Numbered from the stretch's first letter, positions 44,516 to 54,144 are shown. The stretch is DNA of 64,000 nucleotides from Pontibacter sp. G13 (GCF_031851795.1 NZ_CP134696.1:3182501-3246500); one strand, 5' to 3'. Numbers and translations: made by a program. Notes: a model not told the origin generated them from the letters alone.

Positions 44516-45071
44516 ATTCTGTAGGACGCGGCGGATTCGATGCACAGTAACGTAACCTTGTTATGCCAAAGGTATTTCGGGTAGGAAACTCAATTTAGCA
44601 ATTTATCGGGATATTTGGCGACAATTGACTTTTCGACCCTCTTTATCCATCGAAAAATCAAAATCCGCAGATTCCTCATTTTTGCAAAAATCTGAAAAAC
44701 AGACAGTTACAAAAGCAACCAATAATCACGACTCATCACATTTTGCATCCAATGCATGTTAGGGAGCTATTTTTAATGTTACCATTGGGCCCTGTCTTTC
44801 CATGACTTTTACAAAACGGCATTTTATATTTAAGTCGTGTTAGGGAAAAGCACGTAATACTTCTGTTTAAGAAAGGGAACCTGGTGGAGCAATCCATCAG
44901 GTTTTTCTATTCAAAAGGGAAGGATTAACAAGATTCGACCATTTAGGCTACCCTAGAATTCCTTAAATTAAAGGAATGAATCAGATCGAGACCTGATCAG
45001 ATTTCCCATTAATCAATAAGTGTTTCTAGGGCCTCATTGGCACCCAAATCAAACCAGATCAACCCACCTAT
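44516..45071. other. Divergent intergenic region with orphan terminator
   Basis: About 550 bp between the helical-repeat gene and the M3 peptidase gene. It contains a good plus-strand hairpin with T-run (44878-44907) without a gene before it, so a short RNA transcribed from about 44800 is possible. No protein-like frame was seen. Confidence 0.45.
44878..44907 (+). terminator. Orphan terminator, possible end of a small RNA
   Basis: AACCTGGTGGA (44878-44888) pairs with TCCATCAGGTT (44893-44903), one G-U pair and a 4-nt loop, followed by TTTCT. The nearest plus-strand gene upstream is far away. Confidence 0.6.
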
Positions 45072-46802
45072 ATGCAGCAGTATTTGCAAATTAGAGATCG
45101 TAAAGCCGAGCGTACCTTCGTTCCTGTGGATTTCCAAATTACAGATTGGGAGAGTCTCGAGCCTTTTTACCAACATTTGCTTTCGGAGGAAGTACAATCG
45201 CTGGAAGATTTGGAGAACTTCCTGAAAATGCGAAATGAGTTGGATGCGATGGTGGAAGAAGAATTGGCATGGCGCTACATTCGGATGACCTGCCACATCG
45301 ACGACGAGGACCTGAAATCAGCATATAGCTATTATGTAGAGCAAATTTGGCCTAAGGTCACCATCCAAAGTGATCTCCTGAACCGCAAGATCGCCGAGCA
45401 TCCCGCTTTCTCCCAGTTGCCGGATCAGCCTTATTTGACCTATGTCCGCAAACTCAAACGCCAGATTGCCCTTTTCCACGAAGAGAATATTCCCCTGATC
45501 ACCAAGTCTCAAACCCTCTCACGCGAGCACGGAAATATCATGGGAGCCATGACCATCACCCATGAAGGAAAAGAGCTGACCATCCAGCAGGCTTCCAAAT
45601 TGCTGGAAGCGCCCGACCGGACCTTGCGGGAGGAGGCATGGAGCAAAATTCACGCTCGCAGAAATCAAGATGCGGAGAGACTGCAAGATGTATTCGACGA
45701 ACTATTGGAGCTACGCAATCAAATTGCCGTCAATGCCGGATATCCCAACTACACGCAGTACAAGTTTGACCAGCTGGGAAGATTTGACTATACCTTAGAG
45801 GATACCCACCTGTTCCATGATGCGGTTGAAGCTGAGGTGAAACCAATTTATGAAGCCCTGCTCCGCGAGCGTCAGGGAAAACTCGGTCTGGATACCCTCC
45901 GTCCTTGGGATCTCTCGGTAGATATTTTTGGAAGCTCTCCTCTACACCCGTTTGATTCGGCGGAAGAACTCCGGGACAAGACTATTGACATTCTGCGCCG
46001 CATCAAACCAGAACTGGGCGATATGATCCAAATCATGGTGGACCGCGGATTCATGGATCTGGAAAGCAGAAAAGGAAAGGCTCCCGGCGGCTACAATTAT
46101 CCCCTGATGGAATCTGGTGTTCCCTTCATTTTTATGAATGCAGCTGGAACGCAAGTGGATGTCACCACCATTCTGCACGAAGCGGGGCACGCCATTCATT
46201 CCTTCTTCACCAGCAAAATTCCTATCAATGCATTGAAGCAGACACCTTCTGAGGTCGCGGAGCTTGCCTCCATGTCAATGGAACTACTTTCGTTGGATGG
46301 GTATGATGAATTCTACTCAAGTGAAGCAGATCGCGCCCGCGCCAAAAAGAATCAATTGCTTCGCTGTATTTCTGTCATCCCTTGGATTGCCACAATTGAC
46401 GCCTTCCAACAATGGCTATACAACAACCCTACGCATACACGTGAGGAGCGTGCTGCCAAATGGCGCGAATGCTACCACCGATTCCACGGAAATCTAGTGG
46501 ATTGGACAGGATTCGAGGGATACTTTGACCAGTTTTGGATCAAGCAAGGCCACGTATTTGATGTGCCATTTTACTACATCGAATATGGTCTCGCTCAATT
46601 GGGGGCATTGGCTGTGTGGAAAAACTATCGCCAAAACCCAGCAGAAGGTCTTGAGGCATACTTATCAGCCTTGCAATTGGGATACATGGCCCCAATTCCC
46701 AAAATCTATGAGCAGGCTGGGATCGAGTTCAACTTCTCCAAGGATTACGTGCGTGAATGCATGACCTATTGCAAGGAATCCTACGATGAACTAGCGGTAT
46801 AG
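45072..46802 (+). CDS. M3 family oligoendopeptidase
   Basis: The 576-residue cytoplasmic enzyme belongs to the M3 (oligoendopeptidase F-like) metallopeptidases, which cut short peptides. The zinc motif H369-E370-A-G-H373 is intact and E397 in SEVAELAS is the likely third ligand. The GTQVDVTTILHEAGHAIHSF block and the C-terminal YYIEYGLAQLGALAVW block are family hallmarks. Length is usual for the bacterial subgroup (about 560-600). It stands alone on the plus strand. Confidence 0.95.
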   Translation: MQQYLQIRDRKAERTFVPVDFQITDWESLEPFYQHLLSEEVQSLEDLENFLKMRNELDAMVEEELAWRYIRMTCHIDDEDLKSAYSYYVEQIWPKVTIQSDLLNRKIAEHPAFSQLPDQPYLTYVRKLKRQIALFHEENIPLITKSQTLSREHGNIMGAMTITHEGKELTIQQASKLLEAPDRTLREEAWSKIHARRNQDAERLQDVFDELLELRNQIAVNAGYPNYTQYKFDQLGRFDYTLEDTHLFHDAVEAEVKPIYEALLRERQGKLGLDTLRPWDLSVDIFGSSPLHPFDSAEELRDKTIDILRRIKPELGDMIQIMVDRGFMDLESRKGKAPGGYNYPLMESGVPFIFMNAAGTQVDVTTILHEAGHAIHSFFTSKIPINALKQTPSEVAELASMSMELLSLDGYDEFYSSEADRARAKKNQLLRCISVIPWIATIDAFQQWLYNNPTHTREERAAKWRECYHRFHGNLVDWTGFEGYFDQFWIKQGHVFDVPFYYIEYGLAQLGALAVWKNYRQNPAEGLEAYLSALQLGYMAPIPKIYEQAGIEFNFSKDYVRECMTYCKESYDELAV

Positions 46803-46844
46803 TCTGCGCCAACAAATTTTCTTCCACGGCTCCCTGAATGAATG

Positions 46845-47546
46845 TTAGGAGGTCGTGGAAGTTTCTTTTTGGGGAGTATCGGGGAGATCTAGGTGATGAT
46901 AAATGATTTCCAGCAGGTGGGCTTCTTCGGGTGCCAATTCCTGATCCGCATGTGCAATGGCATCTAGGTAATCGAACAATTGCTGGCGTTCGTCTGGTGT
47001 CAACAAATGGCACATCAGTCTAGCTAGATCAGCGGGCTGAGGAAGTTTGCGATGATTGTGAACTAGATGTCGGAAGGCCTCTTCATCGAAATGACCAAAG
47101 AGTTCCTGACCAAGACTGATTGCTGTCTGAATTTCATGCTCATCAATCTTGCCATCAGCAGTGATCATAGATGTTGCCATGGAATAACTCAATTGTACGA
47201 TATCCGCATCCCCAGCAACCTCTGGAATACCTGCTTGCTTGAGGTGCTTTCTCGCTCTTTTGGGATTCTCCCGGAGAAAACCTCCCCTGAACACATTGTA
47301 CACCACGCAAAATGGATTGGATATCAGTGCCGTAATACTAAACCACCCCAAAAGCATAGATCTTCCAGCTTCTTTGAAGACTTCGCGACGGACACAGCGC
47401 ACACAGCCAATAAAGCGCTTATAACCGAACGAGTATACGATCAAGTATCCTCGCACATAAGGTGAAGTGGCTGAAGTAGTTACCGTTTTGGATTGGCAAT
47501 ACGGACAAGGCAAAGGAATAGCAGTAGCGTCAGATTGAGATGGCAT
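46845..47546 (-). CDS. Zinc-ribbon, membrane and TerB-like domain protein
   Basis: The 233-residue protein starts with a zinc ribbon (C14-P-Y-C17 and C48-V-R-C51), followed by a hydrophobic segment (about 65-90, SMLLGWFSITALISNPFCVV) that may span or touch the membrane, and a C-terminal all-helical TerB-like domain (about 130-225; SMITADGKIDEHEIQ and AHADQELAPEEAHLLEIIY are its two acidic metal-site-like repeats). The ATG at 47546 is used; the longer frame to 47651 adds an unrelated tail. TerB-like domains occur in stress and phage-defence contexts, but here the role is unknown. Confidence 0.78.
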   Translation of the reverse strand: MPSQSDATAIPLPCPYCQSKTVTTSATSPYVRGYLIVYSFGYKRFIGCVRCVRREVFKEAGRSMLLGWFSITALISNPFCVVYNVFRGGFLRENPKRARKHLKQAGIPEVAGDADIVQLSYSMATSMITADGKIDEHEIQTAISLGQELFGHFDEEAFRHLVHNHRKLPQPADLARLMCHLLTPDERQQLFDYLDAIAHADQELAPEEAHLLEIIYHHLDLPDTPQKETSTTS

Positions 47547-47803
47547 GCGGCTAGGGTTGGAGTGTTGAAAAATGCCACAACAGGAGGAGCTGTGGGCCTC
47601 GGCAATCCAGATCACACCATTCAATTTTATGCAAATTTTCGAAAATGTCAATCCTATGAATAGGATTGATGCGCTCGGTTCTCAAAATGCTGGATGCGTG
47701 CTTTAGGAGCTGGATTTTTTTCAGAAAGCACTGTTTATGTATTTTGTGACTTCTGAAACTTGGAGCTCTATCCTCCCCAAAAGATTCATTTATCTACCCT
47801 ACT

Positions 47804-48910
47804 ATGAACTACGCACAAGCCAAAATCACACTGGGCGCCATCCAAATGGGCTTCTTGCTGACCTTGTCCGCACTATTTGTGGTTTTTGACTTCGGATCTC
47901 AACTCGATCTCTGGGCAGGCTCGCTTTCCATGCCGGTAGCTTGGGCCCTGCTGATCGTCGGATTTGTGCTCGTGAGCCTTCCATTTGATCTCATTGGGGG
48001 ATATATACTTCCTCACAAATTCGGCCGCACCACGGAGACCCTAGGCGAATGGGTCATTGGGATGTTGCGAGGGGTTGGAGTTCAGGGCTTTTACTTTTTC
48101 ATTCAGGGCCTCATCTTGTCTTGGATAGGTGGCTGGCTGGGGCCTTGGGGGGCTGTCGGCTGGGTAGCCATTAGCATGATTTTGCTGACAGGGCTTCAGT
48201 TCTACATCGCGAGGCTGGTGTATGGATTCGAGTGGCGCATGGAATCCCATCAGGGTCGTTGGGTGTACTTCTTCGATAGTCAGGATCGAGCATTTTCAGG
48301 GGGAGTATGTGGTTTTCCCGGCAAGGAATCGATCGTGATCCCCGAGTACTGGGTTCAACGATTTCCGGCGGCAGTTACCAAAATGATGATTACCCGCAGA
48401 ATTGGCGCGATCCAATCAGGCAGTCACGGTCGCGGCATTGGCGTCGCCTATATCGTAAATCTTTTGGCATTTACAGGGGCCGTATTCCTATCTCCCCTTC
48501 CCCTGACAACGCTAGGCGGCTTGGTCGCTACCGTCTGCATATTCGCCGGATTTTCTGCTTTGGCCATGGTAGGATTGATTCCTTGGTTGAGTCGCAAAGG
48601 CGTTTTCGAAATTGACCGTTGGGTTTATTACAAACGCGTGGATATCGATGCCTTGAGAGAATCATTTGACCTGACTCATAGACTACAGGAAGATATGGGT
48701 GGAAAAAGCCCAGTAGCTGCGGTCCTTACTTCCGTCCCCACTCAATCCATGAGACAAGCATATCTTCAGTCCCAAGCCCCTGTCAAGGGAGCATGGCAAG
48801 CCTCTCGTCATGCTATTTTCACCTCATGGGCAGGAATCAATTTGCTTGCAAGAGCTTCCTATCTCAACCAAGGCAGACCCGCTTTATGGGTATTCCTTCC
48901 CGGAGATTGA
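47804..48910 (+). CDS. Multi-pass membrane protein, possible inactive M48-like relative
   Basis: The 368-residue protein has about six membrane helices (about 10-30, 42-62, 90-112, 118-140, 218-240, 245-268). The pattern PEYWVQRFPAAVTKMMITRR before the fourth-to-fifth helix stands where M48 membrane peptidases carry HExxH, but no HExxH is present. PFDLIGGYILPHKFG also recalls that group. If related, it would be a pseudo-enzyme; the link is tentative. It starts divergently from the zinc-ribbon gene and its stop is 1 bp from that of the convergent cytochrome gene. Confidence 0.7.
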   Translation: MNYAQAKITLGAIQMGFLLTLSALFVVFDFGSQLDLWAGSLSMPVAWALLIVGFVLVSLPFDLIGGYILPHKFGRTTETLGEWVIGMLRGVGVQGFYFFIQGLILSWIGGWLGPWGAVGWVAISMILLTGLQFYIARLVYGFEWRMESHQGRWVYFFDSQDRAFSGGVCGFPGKESIVIPEYWVQRFPAAVTKMMITRRIGAIQSGSHGRGIGVAYIVNLLAFTGAVFLSPLPLTTLGGLVATVCIFAGFSALAMVGLIPWLSRKGVFEIDRWVYYKRVDIDALRESFDLTHRLQEDMGGKSPVAAVLTSVPTQSMRQAYLQSQAPVKGAWQASRHAIFTSWAGINLLARASYLNQGRPALWVFLPGD

Positions 48911-48911
48911 T

Positions 48912-50372
48912 CTACAGAGTCTTCAAGTATTCAATAACAGCTTTTCGTTCTGCATCAGAGAAATGATCCCCGAAGGTGTGGCCCTGATTGCCATAGCCTT
49001 CTTCTCGGGTATCATACGTCTCAAGGTCCTGCTTCTCTGCCATTCCCTCGTATACCCAGCCCACGGCTTCATGATCATACTCCCGATCCGTGAATGATCG
49101 TCTCCAGAGTGTAGGACGAGCTTGGCTATTGAGTACGCCTTCCAAGGTCGGGACAGAACCATTGTGGAAATAAGGGGCTGTCACCCACACTCCATCCAAT
49201 GGAGGAGCCACATACCCGGGCTCTATCGTCAGGGCTGCTGCTTGACTTCCTTGACTGAACCAACTCTCCTTGTACCAATCAACAAATGGCGCGAAAGCAA
49301 AATTCTCATGAGCCAAGCTGGGGTCGGTCCCAATGGTAGGAAGATCTACTAGGAGATTCGGATAGGTTTCCTCTGTACCGTATGTACCGTGACACTTGCT
49401 ACAGGTCTCTGCGAATAAAACTTCTCCAATTGCCACCAAAGAATCATCCACCTGTTCTGGGTAAGTGGGAGCTTCCAGACTTTGGATGTAGGCCACGACA
49501 TCTTCAAAATGCCGGTCGATCCGCCGAGCTTCACCTGAGTCCGAAAGGGTCATCAAACTCGCCGTCATGAGGAATTTTGCGAAATCCCCACGCCCAGCAC
49601 CATTGTAGTACAGGGCATGTTTCTTTTTCATGTGCCACCAGGGCGGGACATCCGTAGGAATCGGGGTCAACGGAAAACTCCCCAAAGAGGTATCAGACCA
49701 CGCCAAGGTATTTGGATCGCGGTGCAGCGCCAAAATCAGTGAAATTTGATCAGCCGGATTCACCCCCAATGTTGGCATGGTTGAATACGGCCCGGTTGCC
49801 AACATGCTCTTTCGGACCGGCTCCCATGCCTCCCATTCGGGAGAAGGATTGCCATAGACCAATTGAATCCCAGCGTCAATTTGGGGAACCATGGTACTCA
49901 CATCGAAAGTGAAATCCCCATGCGCATTTCCGAGACCGACAATTAATTCGCCATTGTAGGTATCGGCATGACACTGGAGGCAATTCGCTCCGACAATACG
50001 AACTCCATTCGGAGCATCTACAGCGGTATAGGCATAGTTGAGCACTCGGTTATCACCGATTCGGTCCAATTCGTTCGTGGGGTCTTGACCTTGGACAAAT
50101 AGGAAAGCAGCATACGGAATTCCCGATCGCAAATAATCTCCATAAATCAGGTAATCACGGCCTGATTCGGGATCACCAATCCGTTGAGGGGAAGCGGGGA
50201 TCACATGCGTTCCAATGGGAATCTCCACCTCCACTTCCGTTGTGTCAGGCACTTCCGGTGGTTCAGGGATGTCTGGATCGGGCGTATCTGGACGCTGGCA
50301 ATGAGACAGCGTTCCTAGCATGAGGCATGCGGCGATGGCCAACAGGGTCCTCCTACAGGAAATTTGGAGCAT
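48912..50372 (-). CDS. Di-haem c-type cytochrome, exported lipoprotein-like
   Basis: The 486-residue protein has two covalent haem sites, C131-L-Q-C-H135 and C324-S-K-C-H328. The N-terminus is a signal peptide with Cys25 as possible lipidation site, although SHC is a poor lipobox. A Pro-rich stretch (residues 28-46) then links to the cytochrome domains. The second half resembles the C-terminal half of cytochrome c peroxidase/thiol-oxidoreductase-like proteins. It should carry electrons or reduce a peroxide in the periplasm. The ATG at 50372 is used in place of a TTG two codons upstream. Confidence 0.9.
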   Translation of the reverse strand: MLQISCRRTLLAIAACLMLGTLSHCQRPDTPDPDIPEPPEVPDTTEVEVEIPIGTHVIPASPQRIGDPESGRDYLIYGDYLRSGIPYAAFLFVQGQDPTNELDRIGDNRVLNYAYTAVDAPNGVRIVGANCLQCHADTYNGELIVGLGNAHGDFTFDVSTMVPQIDAGIQLVYGNPSPEWEAWEPVRKSMLATGPYSTMPTLGVNPADQISLILALHRDPNTLAWSDTSLGSFPLTPIPTDVPPWWHMKKKHALYYNGAGRGDFAKFLMTASLMTLSDSGEARRIDRHFEDVVAYIQSLEAPTYPEQVDDSLVAIGEVLFAETCSKCHGTYGTEETYPNLLVDLPTIGTDPSLAHENFAFAPFVDWYKESWFSQGSQAAALTIEPGYVAPPLDGVWVTAPYFHNGSVPTLEGVLNSQARPTLWRRSFTDREYDHEAVGWVYEGMAEKQDLETYDTREEGYGNQGHTFGDHFSDAERKAVIEYLKTL

Positions 50373-50577
50373 GCCCAAATGAGCAAAATTCGTATATCAT
50401 CAAAAAATGGCAATTACTGGTTTTCGTACATAATTAAGCTCGTCCACTTATCCGCCTAGGACTTCCGCCAAACCGCTGATCGTCCGTTTGGTCTGCTTCA
50501 TTCCCAATACAAGCTTTCAAAGCTCTGCACTTCCAACCTACAAGTCCCGAATTTCCCTGTCCCATTTCCCAAAAAAG

Positions 50578-50612
50578 AAAGAAGACCACCCAAAGGGCGG
50601 CCTTCTGTATAT
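50578..50612 (-). terminator. Terminator of the O-antigen-ligase-like gene
   Basis: On the minus strand GAAGGCCGCCC pairs with GGGTGGTCTTC (two G-U pairs) around TTT, followed by TTTCTTTTTT. It lies 25 bp after the stop codon. Confidence 0.8.
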
Positions 50613-50629
50613 GCTTGATGGATTGATTG

Positions 50630-52147
50630 CTAGTAAATATGCGCAAATGTGGACTTGGGTAACTCAGCTTGATATCTAGCTGAGTAGCTGATCCAAGCAC
50701 CAGCGCCTAGGCAACATGCCACGATCAATACCGGCTCCTCAAATACTGGATGGAAAAACTGGCAAATGATCATCGCAGATATTCCTCCGAAGAAGGCCGC
50801 AACCCAACCTTTTTGCTTGGCGTCAGCTGATCTGAAGTAAATCCGAATTCCCGTCACCCAGATAGAAATCATCAACAACATGTAGAATACGAGTCCGATC
50901 CATCCAGACTCAAGCGCAATTCGAAGGTACGTACCTTGCCATTCCATGTCGAAAAGCTGAGTTGTGGTGATATTCGACCCAGAAAGGGACCCTAGTCCTG
51001 AACCAATCGCATGATGTTGAATCCAGTAATGAAGTGGCTGCATGGAAGTATCGGCGATCGGTGCCCACAATTGATCAAGCGCCCAACCTGCCTGAGCCGC
51101 TTGCGTGAGATGCCAGCTTTCGGGCATCCAAGTCAATCCAAAAGCCAAAAGGATGATACCCGCAGACATTCCAATCACTGAAATCCGCAAGCTCAACAAG
51201 GACAACATTCCCAATCCGATGATCATCGCGGCAATGCCAATGGTCGAGGCGGTGAAAGTCAGCGTAATCAGCAAGAGTAACATGCCGGCTCCCAAGGCAA
51301 TCCGGGTAGGAAGGGCCACATCATGGTAGGCTTGAATCGCTACCATGAGGGGAAGGCCAAAGGCGAGGAAAGTGCCAAGTGTATCCGGATGGTCGAAAAA
51401 GGAGATAGGCCGAATCCATGTTCCTAAATGAAGAGCCTCATATCGCGAGGGGACTTCCATCATCCAATCAAACAATGCGGGCTGAAATCCTTGAACCACC
51501 TGAATCAAACCAAAACAGGCAGAAAGCCCCATCAGTCCAATCAAGATGTAACCGATATCAGATAGCGCATTGCTGTGATAGAATACGAAGGCGGCCACCA
51601 AGATGAGCGATAGCCAAGAGGCATCTCCCATGAGGCCAGAGTGCGGGGAGGATGTGAATGTGAGGTAAGGTATCATCCACATGAATGCACAATGCCCCAA
51701 CCAAAGCAGCAATACAAAGATGGTGCTTTGCTGGAGAAAACGCCAATCCCGACGTTGGAGATGTTGAATGACCATGCCCAATAGCAAAACGGTCACAGAG
51801 ACATTCATCATCTCCATCATGGGGATCGTACCCGACGAAAACTTAATCGCGGGAAGCAGGCAAGAAGCGATCAGGATCAATACCAATCCCCACCTCACCT
51901 GCAAAAAAGACCATAGCAGCAAGGGGACGAACACCACGATTCCCAGTAGGGAAGTGGCGAGCTCCAAGGTTCCGTGACCTAGTATGTAGGCCAAGGCAAG
52001 GGCAAAACTGACCATGAGGATGTAGCCTGCTGAGGAATCTAGCTTGGGATAGACCACTTGGTCCATCAGCCATTCCTTGAACATTTGCTTCAACCCCTTT
52101 TTACGCGGTTGGTCATCTTTGCCGAGATCAAACAAGAATTGTGGCAT
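50630..52147 (-). CDS. O-antigen ligase/polymerase-like membrane protein
   Basis: The 505-residue protein has about 12 membrane helices and a large periplasmic loop between late helices (about 345-420, GWALDQLWAPIADTSMQ), the layout of the Wzy/WaaL O-antigen ligase family. It probably joins or polymerises polysaccharide repeat units at the outer face of the inner membrane. The next genes upstream on the same strand are a 41-residue membrane protein and a sugar transferase, which supports an exopolysaccharide group. Polymerase and ligase cannot be separated from sequence alone. Confidence 0.85.
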   Translation of the reverse strand: MPQFLFDLGKDDQPRKKGLKQMFKEWLMDQVVYPKLDSSAGYILMVSFALALAYILGHGTLELATSLLGIVVFVPLLLWSFLQVRWGLVLILIASCLLPAIKFSSGTIPMMEMMNVSVTVLLLGMVIQHLQRRDWRFLQQSTIFVLLLWLGHCAFMWMIPYLTFTSSPHSGLMGDASWLSLILVAAFVFYHSNALSDIGYILIGLMGLSACFGLIQVVQGFQPALFDWMMEVPSRYEALHLGTWIRPISFFDHPDTLGTFLAFGLPLMVAIQAYHDVALPTRIALGAGMLLLLITLTFTASTIGIAAMIIGLGMLSLLSLRISVIGMSAGIILLAFGLTWMPESWHLTQAAQAGWALDQLWAPIADTSMQPLHYWIQHHAIGSGLGSLSGSNITTTQLFDMEWQGTYLRIALESGWIGLVFYMLLMISIWVTGIRIYFRSADAKQKGWVAAFFGGISAMIICQFFHPVFEEPVLIVACCLGAGAWISYSARYQAELPKSTFAHIY

Positions 52148-52171
52148 GTGAATTGTGAATGAGTCTCTCGA

Positions 52172-52297
52172 CTACAGAATCATGATCTTCACAAAGAATA
52201 CCAAGCAAATTCCGATACAGACGCCGAGCAAGATGTATTCGTGAACTCGCTCGGTCGGAGACAAGGCATGCGTTCTGGTTTTGGGCATCTTTTTCAT
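52172..52297 (-). CDS. 41-residue single-helix membrane protein of the polysaccharide group
   Basis: The ATG at 52297 starts MKKMPKTRTHALSPTERVHE and leads into one membrane helix (YILLGVCIGICLVFFVKIMI), with the N-terminus cytoplasmic by charge. It ends 24 bp before the O-antigen-ligase-like gene and is on the same strand, so translational linkage is likely. The ORF track frame starting further upstream (52369) lacks protein character before this point. Tiny membrane proteins often accompany polysaccharide polymerases; the role is unknown. Confidence 0.55.
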   Translation of the reverse strand: MKKMPKTRTHALSPTERVHEYILLGVCIGICLVFFVKIMIL

Positions 52298-52532
52298 AGT
52301 CCTGGATATTGAGTCGTGTTTGTCCAACTGTTGGGTGGTGCCTCCGTCGGACCATACATAATTACACAATATCCTCTTCCAAACGCATTCCTTCTCTCTT
52401 ATTGGTCAGATTTCTCCGATGAGTGGTCAGTTTGCTCTCCTTGATTGTAAGCTGTTTTTTGAGTGTCCAATTTTCGTGAACAGGAAATAGTACGCTCAAA
52501 TGCCTGAAAATGCGCAGTTAATGGATCTTTTT

Positions 52533-53654
52533 CTATTCGCTGTACGATTTTTGTACAGCACGCAATTCGTCAGACACTCCAGATTTCCCCCCTCTTTTTC
52601 TGCTGAAAACCAGAGGAAGCGTTTTCAAAATCAAGCCCAAATCAGTCCGCAGACTCATTCGTTGTGAATAAGTCGTATCCAGATGCGCACGTACTTCGGT
52701 AGGAGCTTCGGGACTTTGTTGCCGCTTGAGTTGCCACATCCCTGTGATCCCCGCAGGTGCCAAAAACCTCCCTGCCCAATCATCTGTTGTCAGCGTTTCC
52801 GCCTCATCCATACTCAGCGGGCGATTTCCCACGATAGACATATCTCCCCGAAACACATTCCAGAGCATCGGCGCATCGCTAAAATGGCTCGTCCATAGCC
52901 GAGAAGTACTTCTCGTAGAATTTTTCCCATGAAATTGCCAGCAATGGATCAATTCGTAGCCACGACCGACCTTGACGAGGGATTCAAACAAAGGTCCACG
53001 TGATCTTCCCCGATGAATGATGGCCATTCCGAGAATAAATGGACCAAGCAGCAACAACCCCAGACTTGCCAACACCAAATCCATCGTTCGCTTCCAAATA
53101 GGGAGCGGGCTCACATTCGGTTTTCCCGAAGTGATAGGTCTGGATTCGAAAGTCGGCTTAAACGTCACTAGAAATGAGATCCGGCTGTGGATCTGGAAGG
53201 CGTTGACAGTCGGTCCGTACAGATCATCTATTCCAGTCTGAATGGCGCGCTCCCACAGAAGACGATCTATCGGTTCGTCATGCAGCAGGATGGTTGGAAT
53301 CTCTGAGCATTCAGGCAACTCTCTGATTTTGCCGATCAGGTCCCACCCGTCTCCATCAGGAAGGGAAGTACCGCAAAGGATCGCCACAGGTAGTGGATGC
53401 ATGGCAAATGGGGTAGCATGCAGCCTTTCAGCATCATTGACTTTTTGCTCCAACCAGACGAAAGCCCGAAAAGCCGTTTGGGTCTGATGAAGTCGATATC
53501 CCTGTTGTTCGAGATCTTCCTTGAGCGTTTTGGGAAAATCTCCAATCACCAACAGAAGCTTGGCTGTGGGGACTTGTATATGTTGAGCGGTGGTAGAATG
53601 GGATTGCTGGGCGTATGAAGGAGAAATGGGCTCCTTGGAGATGGACCGTTTCAT
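52533..53654 (-). CDS. Sugar transferase fused to a degenerate receiver domain
   Basis: The 373-residue protein has an N-terminal receiver-like domain (about 30-165) and a C-terminal bacterial sugar transferase domain (about 185-360; WKRTMDLVLASLGLLLLGPF membrane helix, then LWNVFRGDMSIVGNRPL and AGITGMWQL). The sugar transferase puts the first hexose-1-phosphate on undecaprenyl phosphate to start a polysaccharide unit. In the receiver the phospho-acceptor Asp is Gly95 (LCGTSLPDGDG) and the conserved Lys is also gone (YGPT), so it cannot be phosphorylated normally. The ATG at 53654 is used; upstream only TTG at 53693. An intact receiver gene lies just upstream. Confidence 0.9.
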   Translation of the reverse strand: MKRSISKEPISPSYAQQSHSTTAQHIQVPTAKLLLVIGDFPKTLKEDLEQQGYRLHQTQTAFRAFVWLEQKVNDAERLHATPFAMHPLPVAILCGTSLPDGDGWDLIGKIRELPECSEIPTILLHDEPIDRLLWERAIQTGIDDLYGPTVNAFQIHSRISFLVTFKPTFESRPITSGKPNVSPLPIWKRTMDLVLASLGLLLLGPFILGMAIIHRGRSRGPLFESLVKVGRGYELIHCWQFHGKNSTRSTSRLWTSHFSDAPMLWNVFRGDMSIVGNRPLSMDEAETLTTDDWAGRFLAPAGITGMWQLKRQQSPEAPTEVRAHLDTTYSQRMSLRTDLGLILKTLPLVFSRKRGGKSGVSDELRAVQKSYSE

Positions 53655-53715
53655 GGAAAGTAAATCATAGACAGCTAGGAATCGAAATGTCAACGTGTAG
53701 GAGAGAGGAGAAAAA

Positions 53716-54144
53716 CTAGGAAATGGTGGGCCCTTTGGCCTGCCGCCACGCCCTTAGGCTGTAACCGGCAAATGGAGTTGATTCAATGGCAGCAGCGATT
53801 TCGCGCTTGACAATTTCAGGATTGAACGGCTTGAGCAAATATGCGCTGGCTCCTTGCTGAAAGCATGCCTCCCGAGTTTTGGGTGTCTCAAATCCCGACA
53901 GGATCACGAAGGGTAGATTCCGCCATAGACCACTCATCCGGATATGCGAAAGCAATTCAAATCCCGTCATCTTAGGCATATCCAAGTCCGCAATGATCAA
54001 ATCCGGTATTTCGCCGGAAGCAAGTTGGGCAAGGGCTTCCCAGCCGTTTTCACAGGTTGAAACCCGATATTGCTGTTTGAGAATGAAGGTCAGCAGCATG
54101 CGGATGCTCGCGTCGTCATCCACAATGAGAATATGCTTTTTCAT
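53716..54144 (-). CDS. Single-domain response regulator next to sugar transferase
   Basis: The 142-residue receiver has ILIVDDD, phospho-acceptor D53 in IIADLDMPKMTG and K105 in YLLKP, all intact. No output domain follows. The ATG at 54144 (MKKHILIVDDD) is used rather than 54222, which adds an unrelated tail. It is 61 bp upstream of the sugar transferase fusion, so it may control polysaccharide synthesis by protein contact; this is inference. Confidence 0.92.
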   Translation of the reverse strand: MKKHILIVDDDASIRMLLTFILKQQYRVSTCENGWEALAQLASGEIPDLIIADLDMPKMTGFELLSHIRMSGLWRNLPFVILSGFETPKTREACFQQGASAYLLKPFNPEIVKREIAAAIESTPFAGYSLRAWRQAKGPTIS

